From Nemertoderma westbladi (Eukaryota > Xenacoelomorpha > Nemertodermatida > Nemertodermatidae): a DNA stretch of 64,000 nucleotides. The position numbers were made by a program, and so were the translations under genes. Under the pieces are notes generated by a model. The model did not search any database, had not been told where the DNA came from, and was given only the letters and a program-made list of their open reading frames with translations. Of this stretch, positions 43,892-54,927 are shown piece by piece. The stretch's first letter is position 1. Each line of letters opens with the position of its first letter. The DNA is taken from contig JAUCBJ010007942.1 in assembly GCA_032718475.1 (NCBI GenBank), positions 1-64,000 on the forward strand. Direction: 5' to 3'.

Positions 43892-44395
43892 TCTCCAACA
43901 AGACAATATATAACATTGAAGGTGTTTCATTGGTTCCCCCAAGCTTGGCCTTGCAAAGCCGCTCCCGCTTTGTAGGACACTGTTTTCTCTGTGAGGACCA
44001 GCCTCTGCACAATCTAGTGCTTTGGCAGCCCCACGGCGAAAGTAAGCATGGTGGACAGTCCAAGGCTTTATTGAGATGAGATCTCTCCTAAAGGACACTG
44101 ACCTTGAAGATGTGGATGATCTCGCGAAAGCCGTGGTGGATAGGGAGTTGTGGCGGTGCAACTTTGTTGATAAGCCGGCATAGCATTCTTAATGCACGCT
44201 GCATTGGGCTTGCCAATTGTGGATTGCATGGTGGTGGCAAAATTTTTATGTTAAGCCGACATAGCATCACAATGTGCAGCTTCAATGCAGCAGGCCGATT
44301 ATAGATAGAGCATGTGCAGCTTCAATGCAGCAGGCCGATTATAGATAGAGCATGTGCAGCTTCAATGCAGCAGGCCGATTATAGATACAGTAGAG
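43892..44395 (+). pseudogene. LINE-B copy, decayed 3' fragment with triplicated tail
   Basis: The 3' end of LINE-B, with the landmarks 'tctccaaca', 'ttggttcccccaagcttg', 'tgtaggacactgttt' and 'agcatggtggacagtcc' but with frameshifts (including an extra 'gatgag'-like insertion near 44070). It shares the longer 3' UTR of the 7-kb copy ('ttgtggattgcatggtggtgg'). The last part is triplicated: a 40-bp unit containing GCAGCTTCAATGCAGCAGGC repeats at about 44273, 44313 and 44353. Confidence 0.7.
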
Positions 44396-45316
44396 CATAT
44401 TCCAAGTGTCATCGACGAACCATAACCAGTCTTTTGGTGAAAACCCTTCCAAGTCAGCATTTTGTTCCATTTGGAACATAAAGAGACACACTAATATCGG
44501 ACTTATTGGGCTTATCATTGGTAAAGTTAAATGGTACCAGGTAACTGCACTTTCATTCTGTAATAAATACTGGAATCGAACTGATATTTTATCAATATCA
44601 CTTGTAAAATATATACTGTATGTCAGTCTAGGCCTACTGTATAAACTCGTTCGAATTTGTTGAATATTATGCTGTTATAAGGCATCAGCGCGCGAAGGCA
44701 ATGGACAAGGAAGCGCACAATTGCGAGAGGAGGCATGTGCGTGTACCGGTACACGATAGGCCTACCGATACCGGTACCTTCTTTCGATAAGGCCAAACAT
44801 ATACTTCACTAACTCACTTGCTCTCGTTCGTGGATATATTCCCACTCGAGATAGCGAGAAATACAGTGCTGCTGTATTTAAATCAAATATATATTATTTT
44901 ATTATAACCAAGGCTGATCTATTATTATGCGAGACAACATGACTCATATGCTACTGTTACTGTATGTATTATACACCCCTACCTTACTGTAACTACCTAA
45001 GTTTCGGATTACATTATTATAATCTTACTGTAATGTAAGTTCGTTGATATTTGCTCTACTTTAAGTTAATAATAAAATGAGTGAACGAATGCTTGAAAGA
45101 TTGAAATACAATTGCTACTGCAGGTTGTTCGTACATTGTATACAATTATTGTTCATGGACATTTTACACTCAGGGAATGTTGTCGAATCATGTTCAACAA
45201 TACAAACATCACAAGAGTAGGTCTACATACTGTAGACTGACCTATATATTTTTACCACAGCTTCATGGAATCTTATATACTGTACAACGTGTCTGTCGAC
45301 TACTGTAGGTCGTTCG
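44396..45316. other. AT-rich intergenic DNA, no gene seen
   Basis: No supported feature; several 'tactgtaNNtac' phrases. Confidence 0.5.
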
Positions 45317-45390
45317 CTAGCTTTGATGATCGCCGCGGTCCCATAAGGCGCTAATTTAAAAATACTACGATTTTCTGAGTAGATACTGTA
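45317..45390. repeat. Left 74-bp target duplication of LINE-B6
   Basis: Starts CTAGCTTTGATGATCGCCGC and ends 'agtagatactgta'. It recurs at 47248-47319, identical except for a 2-bp deletion ('aaggcgctaa' versus 'aaggctaa'). Because it brackets the LINE precisely, it is a target-site duplication. Confidence 0.85.
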
Positions 45391-47247
45391 CTACTATCGG
45401 CATGCTGCATTGCAGCTGCATTTTTAAGAATGCTGTGTCGGCTTATCGACAAAATTGCACAGCCACAACTCCCCATCACCCATGACATTTGCTAGATCAT
45501 CCGCATCTTCAAGGCCAGTGTCCTTTAAGATGCGTCTCAAGAAAGTCATGGGCTGTCCACCATGCTTATTCACTCCATGAGGCTGCCAAAGTACAAGATT
45601 ATGCACTGGCTTGTCCTCACGGCGAAAGCAATGTCCTGCAAAGCGGAGGCGATTTTGTTCTAGTGTCAAGCTTGGGGGAACCAATGAGACACCTCCAATG
45701 TTATATAGTATCTGGTTGGAGATGTGTGCATTGAACTTGACACAATGAACCCGGCGTAGCATTCTTGTGAATTTGCCGTCCAGAGATTTGGTGTCCTCAG
45801 CAGTTAGAGCCCAGCATGGTCTCCCATAGAGGAGTACTGGAACTACTGCTGCTCTAAATAACCGGACCTTAAGTTTCCGATTAATTCTTGGTGACTTCCA
45901 AATCCTGGAAAGCCTATTCAAGGCTGCCCATGCCTTTCCCTTACGTATTCGAAGGTCCTCACTTGACTTCCGGATCCATGATCCCAGGTAACAGAAGTCA
46001 TCCACATGCTCAAGCATACCATCTTTAGAGCTTATGCTCATCCGATCAGAGACTTGCTGAGGACTTTCAAAGTTAACTGTCAAAATTTTGGTCGTTCTGG
46101 AGTTAATAAAAAGGCCAACACTAGAAGCAGCATGTTCTAATGAGCTGAGGAGCCGTTGGGCTCCCTCTAGTGATTCTGAGAGTACTCCTAAGTCATCAGC
46201 AAAGTCTAGATCAGTTAGGTACTTGGCAGGATTTCCTCGACTTCTGGAGCCAGTAGGTGGAGTTATCATCACCCGATCATCATTATGATGATCTAAGGAC
46301 ATGCGTAGAACATAGTCAACAACAATTATGAACAAGAATGGTGCAAGTGTGTCTCCCTGGAAGACTCCCCATAACACTTCAAATGGTTCTGTGTTACCGT
46401 CAACAGTAGACACAAATGTTGTCGAACCATCGTATACTGATCTGATTGCTGCAATAATTTCATCAGGAATCCCAAATAATGAAAGTATGCTGAACATACG
46501 TGAGCGAGAGACTGAATCAAAGGCCTTGAAGAAGTCAACAAAGATAACAGCCAGATGCCTGTCTTTCTTTTTTGATAACTCTTCAATTATCCTTCTAAGT
46601 GCCAAAATGGGCTCCATGGTCCCACGACCTTTACGGAACCCATTCTGATTTCCACGGAGCAGTCTCTCAATGGGATCCCTGATGCGATTTAATAGAATTC
46701 TATTGTATAGCTTTGCAGCAATCGAGATCAATGAGATTCCCCGAAAAGAACCATAGAGTGTTAGGTTGCCCTTCTTGGGAACTGGCACCAACTTATTTGT
46801 TTTCATTTCTTGTGGAACTCTTGTTGTACGGTACATGTCTACTATGATGGGATACATGAGCTTTAAACACTCAGGTATTTTAAAGACCTCAGGGGGAACA
46901 CCATCTACTCCACTGACACGATGGGTCTTAATACTCTTTGCAGCAGCCTTCACTTCTGCAAAGGAGATATCACCAATGGGAATATCTGGGAGTAGAGACT
47001 CAGACACTTTTACTTCTATACAGTTATCAGGCAATACCCTGTCATTATTGAGGAGCTTTTCAAAGTGGGCCTTCCAACCATTGAGGCGATCGGCTGGTGA
47101 TTCAGCTTTAACCTTTTTGGTTGGTTGGCTTTTTCGACCAGCAAGCAAGTTGATCGATCTCCATGCCTGGGATGATTGCCTGCTGTCGTCAAGATCATTG
47201 ATGGCATCAACCTGTTGGTTTATTAGCTCCTGTAAATTAACAGTAAA
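45391..47247 (-). mobile_element. LINE-B copy with long target duplications
   Basis: The longest LINE-B copy: 1.86 kb on the minus strand, 5'-truncated (no endonuclease domain), ending in the TAG tail (minus strand GCATGCCGATAGTAG). It is flanked by duplications of 72-74 bp. The coding part is intact from the truncation point to the natural stop. Confidence 0.9.
45424..47235 (-). CDS. LINE-B reverse transcriptase (5'-truncated)
   Basis: A frame of about 600 codons, open from the truncation (about 47235); the first ATG-like codon is not meaningful. RT motifs in order: 'VSGVDGVPPEVFK', 'LVPVPKKGNLTLYGSFRGIS', 'NGFRKGRGTMEPILALRR', 'VIFVDFFKAFDSVSR' (catalytic D), 'GVFQGDTLAPFLFIIVVDYV', active site 'LDFADDLGVLSES' and 'FCYLGSWIRKS'. 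The C-terminal region has 'NRLRFAGHCFRRED' and 'WQPHGVNKHGGQPMTFLRR', the equivalent of the RGRP region of LINE-A. The short 3' UTR and TAG tail again suggest an RTE-like clade. Without its endonuclease this copy would depend on full-length relatives. Sequence is very close to the 14- and 26-kb copies, so the family was recently active. Confidence 0.85.
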   Translation of the reverse strand, partial: LQELINQQVDAINDLDDSRQSSQAWRSINLLAGRKSQPTKKVKAESPADRLNGWKAHFEKLLNNDRVLPDNCIEVKVSESLLPDIPIGDISFAEVKAAAKSIKTHRVSGVDGVPPEVFKIPECLKLMYPIIVDMYRTTRVPQEMKTNKLVPVPKKGNLTLYGSFRGISLISIAAKLYNRILLNRIRDPIERLLRGNQNGFRKGRGTMEPILALRRIIEELSKKKDRHLAVIFVDFFKAFDSVSRSRMFSILSLFGIPDEIIAAIRSVYDGSTTFVSTVDGNTEPFEVLWGVFQGDTLAPFLFIIVVDYVLRMSLDHHNDDRVMITPPTGSRSRGNPAKYLTDLDFADDLGVLSESLEGAQRLLSSLEHAASSVGLFINSRTTKILTVNFESPQQVSDRMSISSKDGMLEHVDDFCYLGSWIRKSSEDLRIRKGKAWAALNRLSRIWKSPRINRKLKVRLFRAAVVPVLLYGRPCWALTAEDTKSLDGKFTRMLRRVHCVKFNAHISNQILYNIGGVSLVPPSLTLEQNRLRFAGHCFRREDKPVHNLVLWQPHGVNKHGGQPMTFLRRILKDTGLEDADDLANVMGDGELWLCNFVDKPTQHS

Positions 47248-47319
47248 CTAGCTTTGATGATCGCCGCGGTCCCATAAGGCTAATTTAAAAATACTACGAT
47301 TTTCTGAGTAGATACTGTA
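47248..47319. repeat. Right 72-bp target duplication of LINE-B6
   Basis: Partner of 45317-45390. The flanks diverge immediately outside ('ggtacacttgg' on this side). Confidence 0.85.
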
Positions 47320-47705
47320 GGTACACTTGGAACCATGTGGTCCAATACGGATCCACGGGAATGGATAATTAAATTCGTACTGTACAGTACATTGGTACAT
47401 GTGTCGTCGACATTCCAATACTATCTGGAATAAATAATTACAATGGTGACCAGGGAGGAGGGACCAGGTGGAGATAATGTCACTGGAGTACCAAAATAAA
47501 TTAATCTGTTAAAAAACTTGAAAGGTCGATAAATAACAGAAAGAAGGATCAGTTCATTTTATATACCGGTACTGCAGGTGCTGTACAGTAGGTACATTAT
47601 CAAATCATCATATCTTAGTTTCGAATGGCGTTACAGCAAAACAACTTGTTAGTCAAAAACAGACAAGGTGGAACTGTAATATGAACGCGAATTAATATGG
47701 CAGTT
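47320..47705. other. AT-rich intergenic DNA, no gene seen
   Basis: No supported feature. Confidence 0.5.
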
Positions 47706-48545
47706 ATTTTTTATGACCCATTTTTTGCTCATTTTTACACCTTTTTTTACTCCTTTTACCCCTATTTTTTTAGAAATTAATTTTATTGCCCCTTTTTTTC
47801 CGACATTCAGACTGTACTGAAACAACATCCAGACTGTGATTCACACAGTAAACAACTTTCAGTCCTACTCAGTTTTAATGAAGTTATAATAAATTAAATA
47901 CACACTACATTCAGACAGTACAAAATACAATTTAATTAAATCAACACGCACACACGATCACTTAATCCACACGCACCCTTAACATGCACACACGATGACA
48001 TTTAAAAAAGCTATGAGGAATTTTTCTAACCAAAACAATAATCGATGACGATCACTTTACCATTTGGGGAAAATGAGCAGGTTACAGTGGCGGGCTTTTC
48101 TAACCAAAACAATAAACGATCACTTTAAAATATTGATGGAGAGGATCAGGTTACAGAGGCGGGTTTTTCTAACCAAAGCAATAAACGATCACACGTTACC
48201 AATTGAGGGAAATGATAAGTATAAAGAGTCAGGTTTTTTTTTAACCAAAACAATAAACAACATAAATCCAGACATCCGAGGTTACAGGGTTAATGCTACA
48301 CACAGTACCGTAAAACTATACTATACGCATGGGCATGGTTCCGCATCATTACCTAAGACTCAGCATCAGCACCCCAAAACCAAAGTCCGCACACCTATAA
48401 TAATGAGACGTTACCTAATGGGTACTATACTGTAATACTGTAGTAATACCGACACCGGTACTGCTAGTAGTAGTAGGAACCGGTACATTATGAAAAAAGG
48501 GGTCATAATGATCAAAAAAAGGGGTCATAAAAAATATTTTTCAAT
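47706..48545. mobile_element. Possible MITE with TTTTTTATGACCC ends
   Basis: The left end has 'TTTTTTATGACCCATTTTTT' (about 47708) and the right end the inverse 'AAAAAAAGGGGTCATAAAAA' (about 48514-48533), giving an element of roughly 0.83 kb. T-rich and A-rich DNA adjoin the respective ends. No target duplication was identified and low complexity weakens the case. The interior contains the tandem repeat listed next. Confidence 0.4.
48030..48265. repeat. Degenerate tandem repeat of about 65-70 bp
   Basis: About four copies of a unit with 'ttctaaccaaaacaataaacgatcac' in part, preceded by 'caggttacagNggcggg'. The phrase 'caggttacagagacggg...ccaaaacaataaacga' also occurs at 8545-8590, linking this unit to the element near 8.5 kb. 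The 123-codon frame across it is a repeat artefact. Confidence 0.65.
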
Positions 48546-49272
48546 TAATATCTAGTCGGATTTACAATGTTTACTTAGTTTTTTAGGTTACTAAACACAC
48601 TAGCCGAATTTCAATAATATTTATGTTTAATGTCAACAATACTGTAGCACACTAATGACCATTAAACTAAACATAATGGTAGAAGTTTTTCATTTTGTTC
48701 TGAAACCAATTCAAAATATTTTTTCCTAAACTGTTGCTGAACATGGATATTTTTTCCAAGAATATTTGATTGGCCTAATAATATAAATCAGCGATGCCAT
48801 GTGGAAGATATACTGTACATATAGACTACTGTAGGCCCACTGTACAACGATAAGTGTATTGTACAGTACATCTTTGGTTGTTTAACTGTAGATACTACTG
48901 GGAAATACAAATTATTTGAAATAATTCCACCAGTTTAGACATCTTCGTGATAATTAGTTATCGATTACTTTCTATTTTAATATTATTTTTGCGAAATTGC
49001 ACTGAGTTTGTGATATTTGTCGATAAATGTGTTTATTATATTACCAATATCAGAATGAAATTGGAAACGATTTAATCTATCGGAAAGTGGCATAGTTTTT
49101 TTCAGAATTTCGCGCCATATAGTAAATAATAACTCCTCTCATCAGTAAAGGACAGCGCCCACGAACTGAGAGAGAAATACAGTAATACGTATTTCTGGCG
49201 GAAATATAAAGATGATAAGAAGGTAGGCTAGTAACCCAGCATAACTACCCTTACTAACCAATCCCAGGGGTG
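48546..49272. other. AT-rich intergenic DNA, no gene seen
   Basis: No supported feature. Confidence 0.5.
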
Positions 49273-50208
49273 TCAAAAGACAGATATACAGTATGTAGAT
49301 AAGAAGAAGCATCAACGTGTTGAAATGAGCTACAATGAATGCACGCACTCTGAAAGCTCATCGATTTATAAGTCAACTCAATGACATTATTTTATATCAG
49401 CAATTAATACAATAGAGTATTGTATTAATTGCTGATATAAAATAATGTCACTAAGTTTACTAATAAATCTGCGTGTTGAATTGCGCTGAATTAATCGTTA
49501 AATCGTACTGACAAAAACCAGTAAGAACTTCTTAGTTCACTAACATAACTTATCTATCGAAAACTTTCACACAACTGAACTAATAACGGCATTGCACTGA
49601 TTAAAGTATCTAAGATACATTATACATAGTATAAATTGCACTGAGTCGTTGGTAACAAGAAGGGTGACATGGTAGCTCTGGCAAGGCAATAGAATATAAC
49701 ATCGACATCATCTGTATCCAAGAACATCGGATTTGTCATGAAGACACTGTCATGAAGTACAATGGCATTGGAAATGGATGGACGTTGTAACAAGCTCAGC
49801 AGTAAGAAACTCGGCCAATGCATCAATTGGTGGAGTAGGAATTCTGCTAAGTCCATTTGCACTTCTCAATCTTCTCTAAACAACATCAAATCTATAAATT
49901 GCAGAACAATAATTGCAATATTTGATGGGAATCCCAAAACAACAGTATGTTGTTGCAATCCAACCAATATAATGCCTCAGAGCCAGAACAAGCTGCCACG
50001 TTTTATGAAGATCTGACTGGACTTATAAAGGACATTCCGAAACACAATGTTAAAGTCATTGCGGGTGACCTGAATGCGCAATTGTCCCAGAAGACATCAA
50101 GGGTAACACCTATAACACCCGTTCGAACAGAAATGGTACTTACTTTTAGATCTAATGGAAGAATGTGAATTGATACCAACAAACACCGCATCAGAGAGAA
50201 CAAGGGAT
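49273..50208 (+). pseudogene. LINE-A copy 2, 5' leader and endonuclease part (decayed)
   Basis: Matches LINE-A1 from the leader through most of the endonuclease. The leader and ATG codon ('caatgaatgcacgcac') lie at 49273-49362. About 290 bp of unrelated DNA with a perfect palindrome is inserted, and the match resumes at 'aacaagaagggtgacatgg' (about 49653). Protein fragments recognisable in different frames include 'NIDIICIQEH'-like, 'SFLLSPFAL'-like and 'FYEDLTGLIKDIPKHNVKVI'. Several indels break the frame. The match stops at about 50208 and the next part of the gene appears at 54928. Confidence 0.75.
49382..49450. repeat. Perfect 33-bp inverted repeat with a 3-base loop
   Basis: Arms 49382-49414 and 49418-49450 are exact reverse complements (starting TGACATTATTTTATATCAGC), separated by GAG. 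It lies within the roughly 290-bp insertion in LINE-A copy 2. A foldback remnant or assembly artefact is possible. Confidence 0.9.
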
Positions 50209-50440
50209 TCCACCGTAAACTTTTGGACCCTTAACAAAAGGAGTTATCCAAGGTGCACTGGACCTATGGGTAACATATTCTTTAGAAATTTCGGTAAGAA
50301 GATGACATGACGAGGGGTGATAATTAACTCTAGAAATTCACCCACCTCAATACAGAACAGTTAATTAAGCTGGACAAGAAACCAAACAAAATGTTTCACC
50401 ATTCTAAAAAGGTATAAAAAGGTGCTTAAAATATTTTAGC
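50209..50440. other. Unassigned DNA within split LINE-A2
   Basis: Begins abruptly at 'ttccaccgtaaac'. No family recognised. Confidence 0.4.
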
Positions 50441-50463
50441 GGCAGTTCACTTTATTTCTTCCC

Positions 50464-51018
50464 TTGCTTGTTTTTACAGTCTTATTTGCAGACGACACAA
50501 GATTTTTTGACTTCGCATGCGACGTGAAAAATTTAATTAAAAATGTCAATCAACAATCAGTAAATATACAAAACTGGCTCAAAGCAAACAGATTATCCTT
50601 AAACATAGACAAGACGGAATATATATTGTTTTCTAATCACAGTGATAAATCAGATTTTAACGATCATAATTTTTTTATTAACGGCTCCAAAATAAAATTT
50701 ACAAATTCTACAAAATATCTAGGCGTTTACCGTTTACATAGACAGTAAGTTATCATGGATGCACACATTAACTATATTTTAAGCAAAATATCTAAAACTG
50801 CCCTGATTTTTTACAAATTGCGTCGTATTTTTCCGACCCCGATTCTCAAAACATTGTACCATTCTCTAATTCATCCATACATAACATATGGTCTAATAAA
50901 CTGGGGAAGCGCTGGATCGACCCTAATAAATCGAGTACGAATTAAGATAACAACATTTTACGCTGTATCACATTTTCAGATCGATTTGCGTCATCATTTC
51001 CATTATATCAAAAAATGA
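50464..51018 (+). pseudogene. CR1/jockey-like reverse transcriptase fragment
   Basis: Two frames cover part of a third LINE type. The first (50464-50748) has the active site 'VLFADDTRFF', then 'QNWLKANRLSLNIDKTEYIL' and 'TKYLGV'. The second (about 50738-51018) has 'MDAHINYILSKISKTALIFY', 'LYHSLIHPYITYGLINWG', the classic post-catalytic region of CR1/jockey-type RTs. An indel near 50735-50745 separates them. Upstream RT motifs and the 3' end are absent. FADDT distinguishes it from LINE-A and LINE-B (FADDI, FADDL). Confidence 0.75.
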
Positions 51019-51261
51019 TGTTCATCACAATTACGGTACTCAGTCACATACCCAAAATTTGTTCATCATACCTAGTGTAAATATAATTACAGTATACAGT
51101 AGGCGCACGATCATTAGCATTTTCATGCATCACATTGGAACAAAATGGATAAATCTCTCCTCGAAATTAAAGTGAAATCTATATTATCGGTAAGGTAAAA
51201 AAAACTCATGCAATGGCCACTTCCAAATCTGCAATAACTCTTTAGCTTAGGATCGGCAGGT
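51019..51261. other. AT-rich intergenic DNA, no gene seen
   Basis: No supported feature. Confidence 0.4.
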
Positions 51262-51365
51262 GGGTGGGGTGGGTGATAGGGAGTTGTGGCGGTGCAATTT
51301 TGTTGACAAGCCGGCACAGCATTCTTAAAAATGCAACTGCAATGCAGCATGCCGATCCTAGTAGT
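51262..51365 (+). repeat. LINE-B 3' terminal fragment (about 100 bp)
   Basis: Contains 'gggtgatagggagttgtggc', 'gacaagccggcacagcattc' and GCATGCCGATCCTAGTAG, the last 100 bases of LINE-B with its TAG tail. Severe 5' truncation is typical of LINE insertion. Confidence 0.85.
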
Positions 51366-51827
51366 CCTAGTAGTGGGGTGGGGATAGGGGTGTCCACTGT
51401 CCACTGTAAGTACTGAAAGGTGTAAGTATTTCTATTTATCTGTATATCAGTTATCACAAAAAGTACAATACTGTATATGGCATACCGGAATCGTGGGCGA
51501 AAGCTGGTTCCAGTAGCTCGATAGCTGCGCGAAACTAGCCTTTGATACAGTATAAGCAGCTAATCCCCTCGGCTAACGGTATATTTATACATACTGTATT
51601 TAGTATACTTTATGTGCTACAGTATATGTCGTTTATTTACTGCATACGTTATAATGCGGGCATGTAGATTGGAAATATTAAAATAACTTCTAACCACTAC
51701 TGTATATAGACCAAAGTCTTCACAGATACACTTATATTTTACGGCATCAAAGCATGGCAGCACAATGGTATTATTTAAAAATTAATTCACTATTTTATGT
51801 TATTTACACCAAAAGGTACGACTGTAA
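51366..51827. other. AT-rich intergenic DNA, no gene seen
   Basis: No supported feature. Confidence 0.4.
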
Positions 51828-52143
51828 CTTCACAGCGACCACTGAACCTTTTATCCGGTTTCTATATCTTTTCTTCACAGCGACCACTGAACCTTTTATC
51901 CGGTTTCTATATCTTTTCTTCACAGCGACCACTGAACCTTTTATCCGGTTTCTATATCTTTTCTTCACAGCGACCACTGAACCTTTTATCCGGTTTCTAT
52001 ATCTTTTCTTCACAGCGACCACTGAACCTTTTATCCGGTTTCTATATCTTTTCTTCACAGCGACCACTGAACCTTTTATCCGGTTTCTATATCTTTCCTT
52101 CACAGCGACCACTGAACCTTTTATCCGGTTTCTATATCTTTTC
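51828..52143. repeat. 45-bp minisatellite, seven copies
   Basis: Seven nearly perfect copies of a 45-bp unit starting CTTCACAGCGACCACTGAAC and ending 'ttctatatctttt' (starts at 51828, 51873, 51918, 51963, 52008, 52053 and 52098). The period is divisible by three, so long frames appear on both strands ('TATTEPFIRFLYLFF' repeats). I regard these as artefacts because there is no unique coding flank. Confidence 0.9.
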
Positions 52144-52756
52144 TCGTTCATGGGAGTAAATCAAAGTACAGTATTGCAGTACATTATCTCATATATTTTG
52201 TTAACCACCTTTTGACAGTGTCCGAAGTTACAACCATTGCTTTTCACCGAGACTGACAGAGTCTTTGTAGTAACTGACTGTATACTTACTATACTTAAAA
52301 CGACCCAAGGCACCTTTTTACAATTATTCATAACTGACGCCCCAGAGGTGTAGATAAAACTACAATAAACTCCCCTTGTTGGAACCACGGACGATGTCTG
52401 GTGCAAGGAGGCCGAGATAACCATCCGGCACTTTGCAGAGACTCTGATCGCCAGGCTGGAGGGGATGTGTTGGCGAGGGTTGGCCCCGGTGATGGGCGGT
52501 GTCCACAGGCACCTCCAGTTCGCGTTGTTGTGAACCAACTCACTGCGCCTGTGAGGGAGTCGCAGATCTTGGAGGGGACTCGGATTTCGGGATGGGGCTG
52601 GTCTTCAGGGTGCAGACCCCCCAGACTCATATTAAATGCTTTATATAATCGTAATCAGTAATTGCAAAATTGGGTGCGCAATTGTATTTGTTTATCTATT
52701 TGAATATACTGTATATTTATATTTCGTATACTCATGAGAATTTATTTTACATCATA
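52144..52756. other. Intergenic, with an unassigned GC-rich patch
   Basis: A GC-rich patch at about 52380-52630 is open on both strands (frames of 86 and 100 codons) and contains no recognisable domain. It stands out from the AT-rich surroundings and may be a fragment of an unidentified element. Confidence 0.4.
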
Positions 52757-52758
52757 TA

Positions 52759-54825
52759 CAGTCGGGGTCTCAAAGTGCATCTGTTCTTTGAGATTTTCTC
52801 AAAGAACTAAAAGTGTCTCAAATTTCTAAAAGTGGTCCAAGAAAATGACAAAGTGTCCTCAAAGATTTCAAAGTAGTACTGTCAGTCATTTCATACAGTC
52901 CTGCCTGAAGCTGGCTATGGTATGGGGTATATTGACTTTGACTATAGGGTAAAATATAAGTAATAAAAACCTCTATGAAACAATAAAGATGCCAACAAAA
53001 AATACTGCAGTAATAAATATTTGTTACTGAAAGTAAGAATTAAACTTACTGCAGTAATAAAAAATTGTCTTTTTCTGCAGTAACAAATAATTTGTTACTG
53101 CAGTATAATTTTTTATTCAATTATTTATTAATATTGATTACCGTACTGCAGTATAAATTTTTATTCAATTATTTATTAATTTATTAATATTGATTATTGC
53201 AGTAATAAATATTTGTTACTGCAGTAATAAATATTTGTTACTGCAGTAATAAATATTTGTTGCTGCAGTAATAAATATTTATTACTGCAGTAATAAATAT
53301 TTGTTACTGCACTAATTATTATATGTTACTGCAGTAACTAATATTTAATACAGCAGTATTTTTTGTAGGTATTTTTATTGTTTCATAGAGGATTTTATTA
53401 ATTTATATTTTGACTCTTTAGAGACGCCATAATTGCGGGCTATCGGAATGTGTTGGTATTTGTGTCATAGACAGTTTGTCTGTTGCCCTATCTATATTAA
53501 TGTATAGTGCTAAAACTGTACTGTTTAAATTTGTTTAGCCCACGTGAACGCCGAATACCTTTACCAATGAATTTCAATGGTCAACCTCTCAACCAGCCAT
53601 ACTTTGCCGCACTGTAAATTGTGTTATACAAAGTAAAGAATAACGAAAGAGGCAGGAATAAAGATAAATGATTCAAGCGCACTAATTGGCTGTTCCCATA
53701 GATGTTTTAGGCATTGTTGGTGCGCAATGCATATGGTCAGAGCGACCGCCCGGTCTGCCAAAATCTATTATGTAATCAAATGGTACCACAAGCCAAGCAA
53801 AGCATGTGACAGTTCTTTCCGGCTCTGCACCTGTTTGTTTGAAGGTCGTCGACCGTGGGTCGCTACTCGCTAGCTGTGATTGATAGTTTAAACTGGGTGC
53901 CGCTTTGCCAGAAGGCGGTACACATCAATTGAATATGAGGCAAACATTTAAAATATGCTCAAATATAAACGCCAGCGGCAGGGGATATTTTAATATCTCT
54001 ATTAAGCTAAAACAACACAAGATTGTCGCCGTTCTATTGTACTTGAAAGTCGAAAGCAATTCTTAGTTTTTAAGAAGGAATTCTCGCGCTCTCGTCAACA
54101 TAGTTATCATATTAATTAAACAGTTAAGGTAGTACGGTTTGCGTTTGACCTGAGTTGACTAATGAAATTAATAACAAAAGTTATTACAAGCTCTCTCCCA
54201 ACAGCTTCTTTAGGACATTATAATGAAACTGCGTATACACAGAGATACTACAGTGCAGTTTCTCTTATATTAATTGTTAATCTGATATTGTATTATGTTA
54301 TTAAAATAATCAATCTTGTCAAGCATTAATCTTGTTTCCCTAATTATGTTTCATGTATTATTTGAATGAATGTATTTTAGAAAGACTTTAGGGTGCCGTA
54401 AATTCAATTTGTACTTGCGACCGAAAACCCATCCAGTAATGACCTCAGGAACCTCAATTTGATAAATTAATGGGAATATAGCTTCTATGCAACAACTGGC
54501 CAGCACACAAGTATCACTTTGTTGCCCGCATAATATTGTTCCCATAGAATGCATCTGCCTCTCAGTTAACTTACCACGAGCTGTCAATCAGGAATACCTC
54601 GGAGTTTATTTTCTCAAAGAATTAAAAGTGCCGCAAACTACCTCAAAGTGACATTTCTCAAAGAATTCAAAGTGCCTAAAAGCAGGAAATCACTTTGAGA
54701 TTCCCAACGAAAAGTGTCTACAAGAATTCAAAGCGGCCGTTGGGAGTAATGTAATGACTTTTAGACACTTTTAGAAAAATTTTGAGAAAATCTCAAAGAA
54801 CAGATGCACTTTGAGACCCCGACTG
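52759..54825. mobile_element. TA-flanked TIR element, 2067 bp, non-autonomous
   Basis: Ends CAGTCGGGGTCTCAAAGTGC and its exact inverse; the terminal inverted repeat is about 45 bp. TA lies directly outside both ends (52757-52758 and 54826-54827). CAGTC-type ends with a TA duplication fit the Tc1/mariner/pogo superfamily. Subterminal DNA on both sides contains further 'CTCAAAG...AAGTG' words. I see no transposase or DDE/D frame. It is a filler of the split LINE-A2. Confidence 0.8.
52944..53420. repeat. Nested inverted-repeat element rich in TTACTGCAGTAA
   Basis: Arms of about 50-60 bp: the left includes CCTCTATGAAACAATAAA and ACAAAAAATACTGC, and the right has the inverse, with a few mismatches. 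Between them 'ttactgcagtaataaatatt' repeats, in full or in part, about ten times. The palindrome CTGCAG sits at the centre of each. It is likely a MITE inserted in the larger TA-flanked element, or that element's amplified core. Confidence 0.7.
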
Positions 54826-54927
54826 TACAGTTTACAGTGTTGGTTATTTGTATTATAATGCGCCTTGAACAAACTATAGGAAAGGGAGCTGCTATATATA
54901 AATTTAAATATTATTATTATTATAAGC

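Noticed and set aside
51754-52215. Frames of 115-153 codons with 15-residue repeats
   Set aside because: The 45-bp minisatellite is divisible by three and lacks stops by chance; frames are open in several phases and on both strands, without unique flanking coding sequence.
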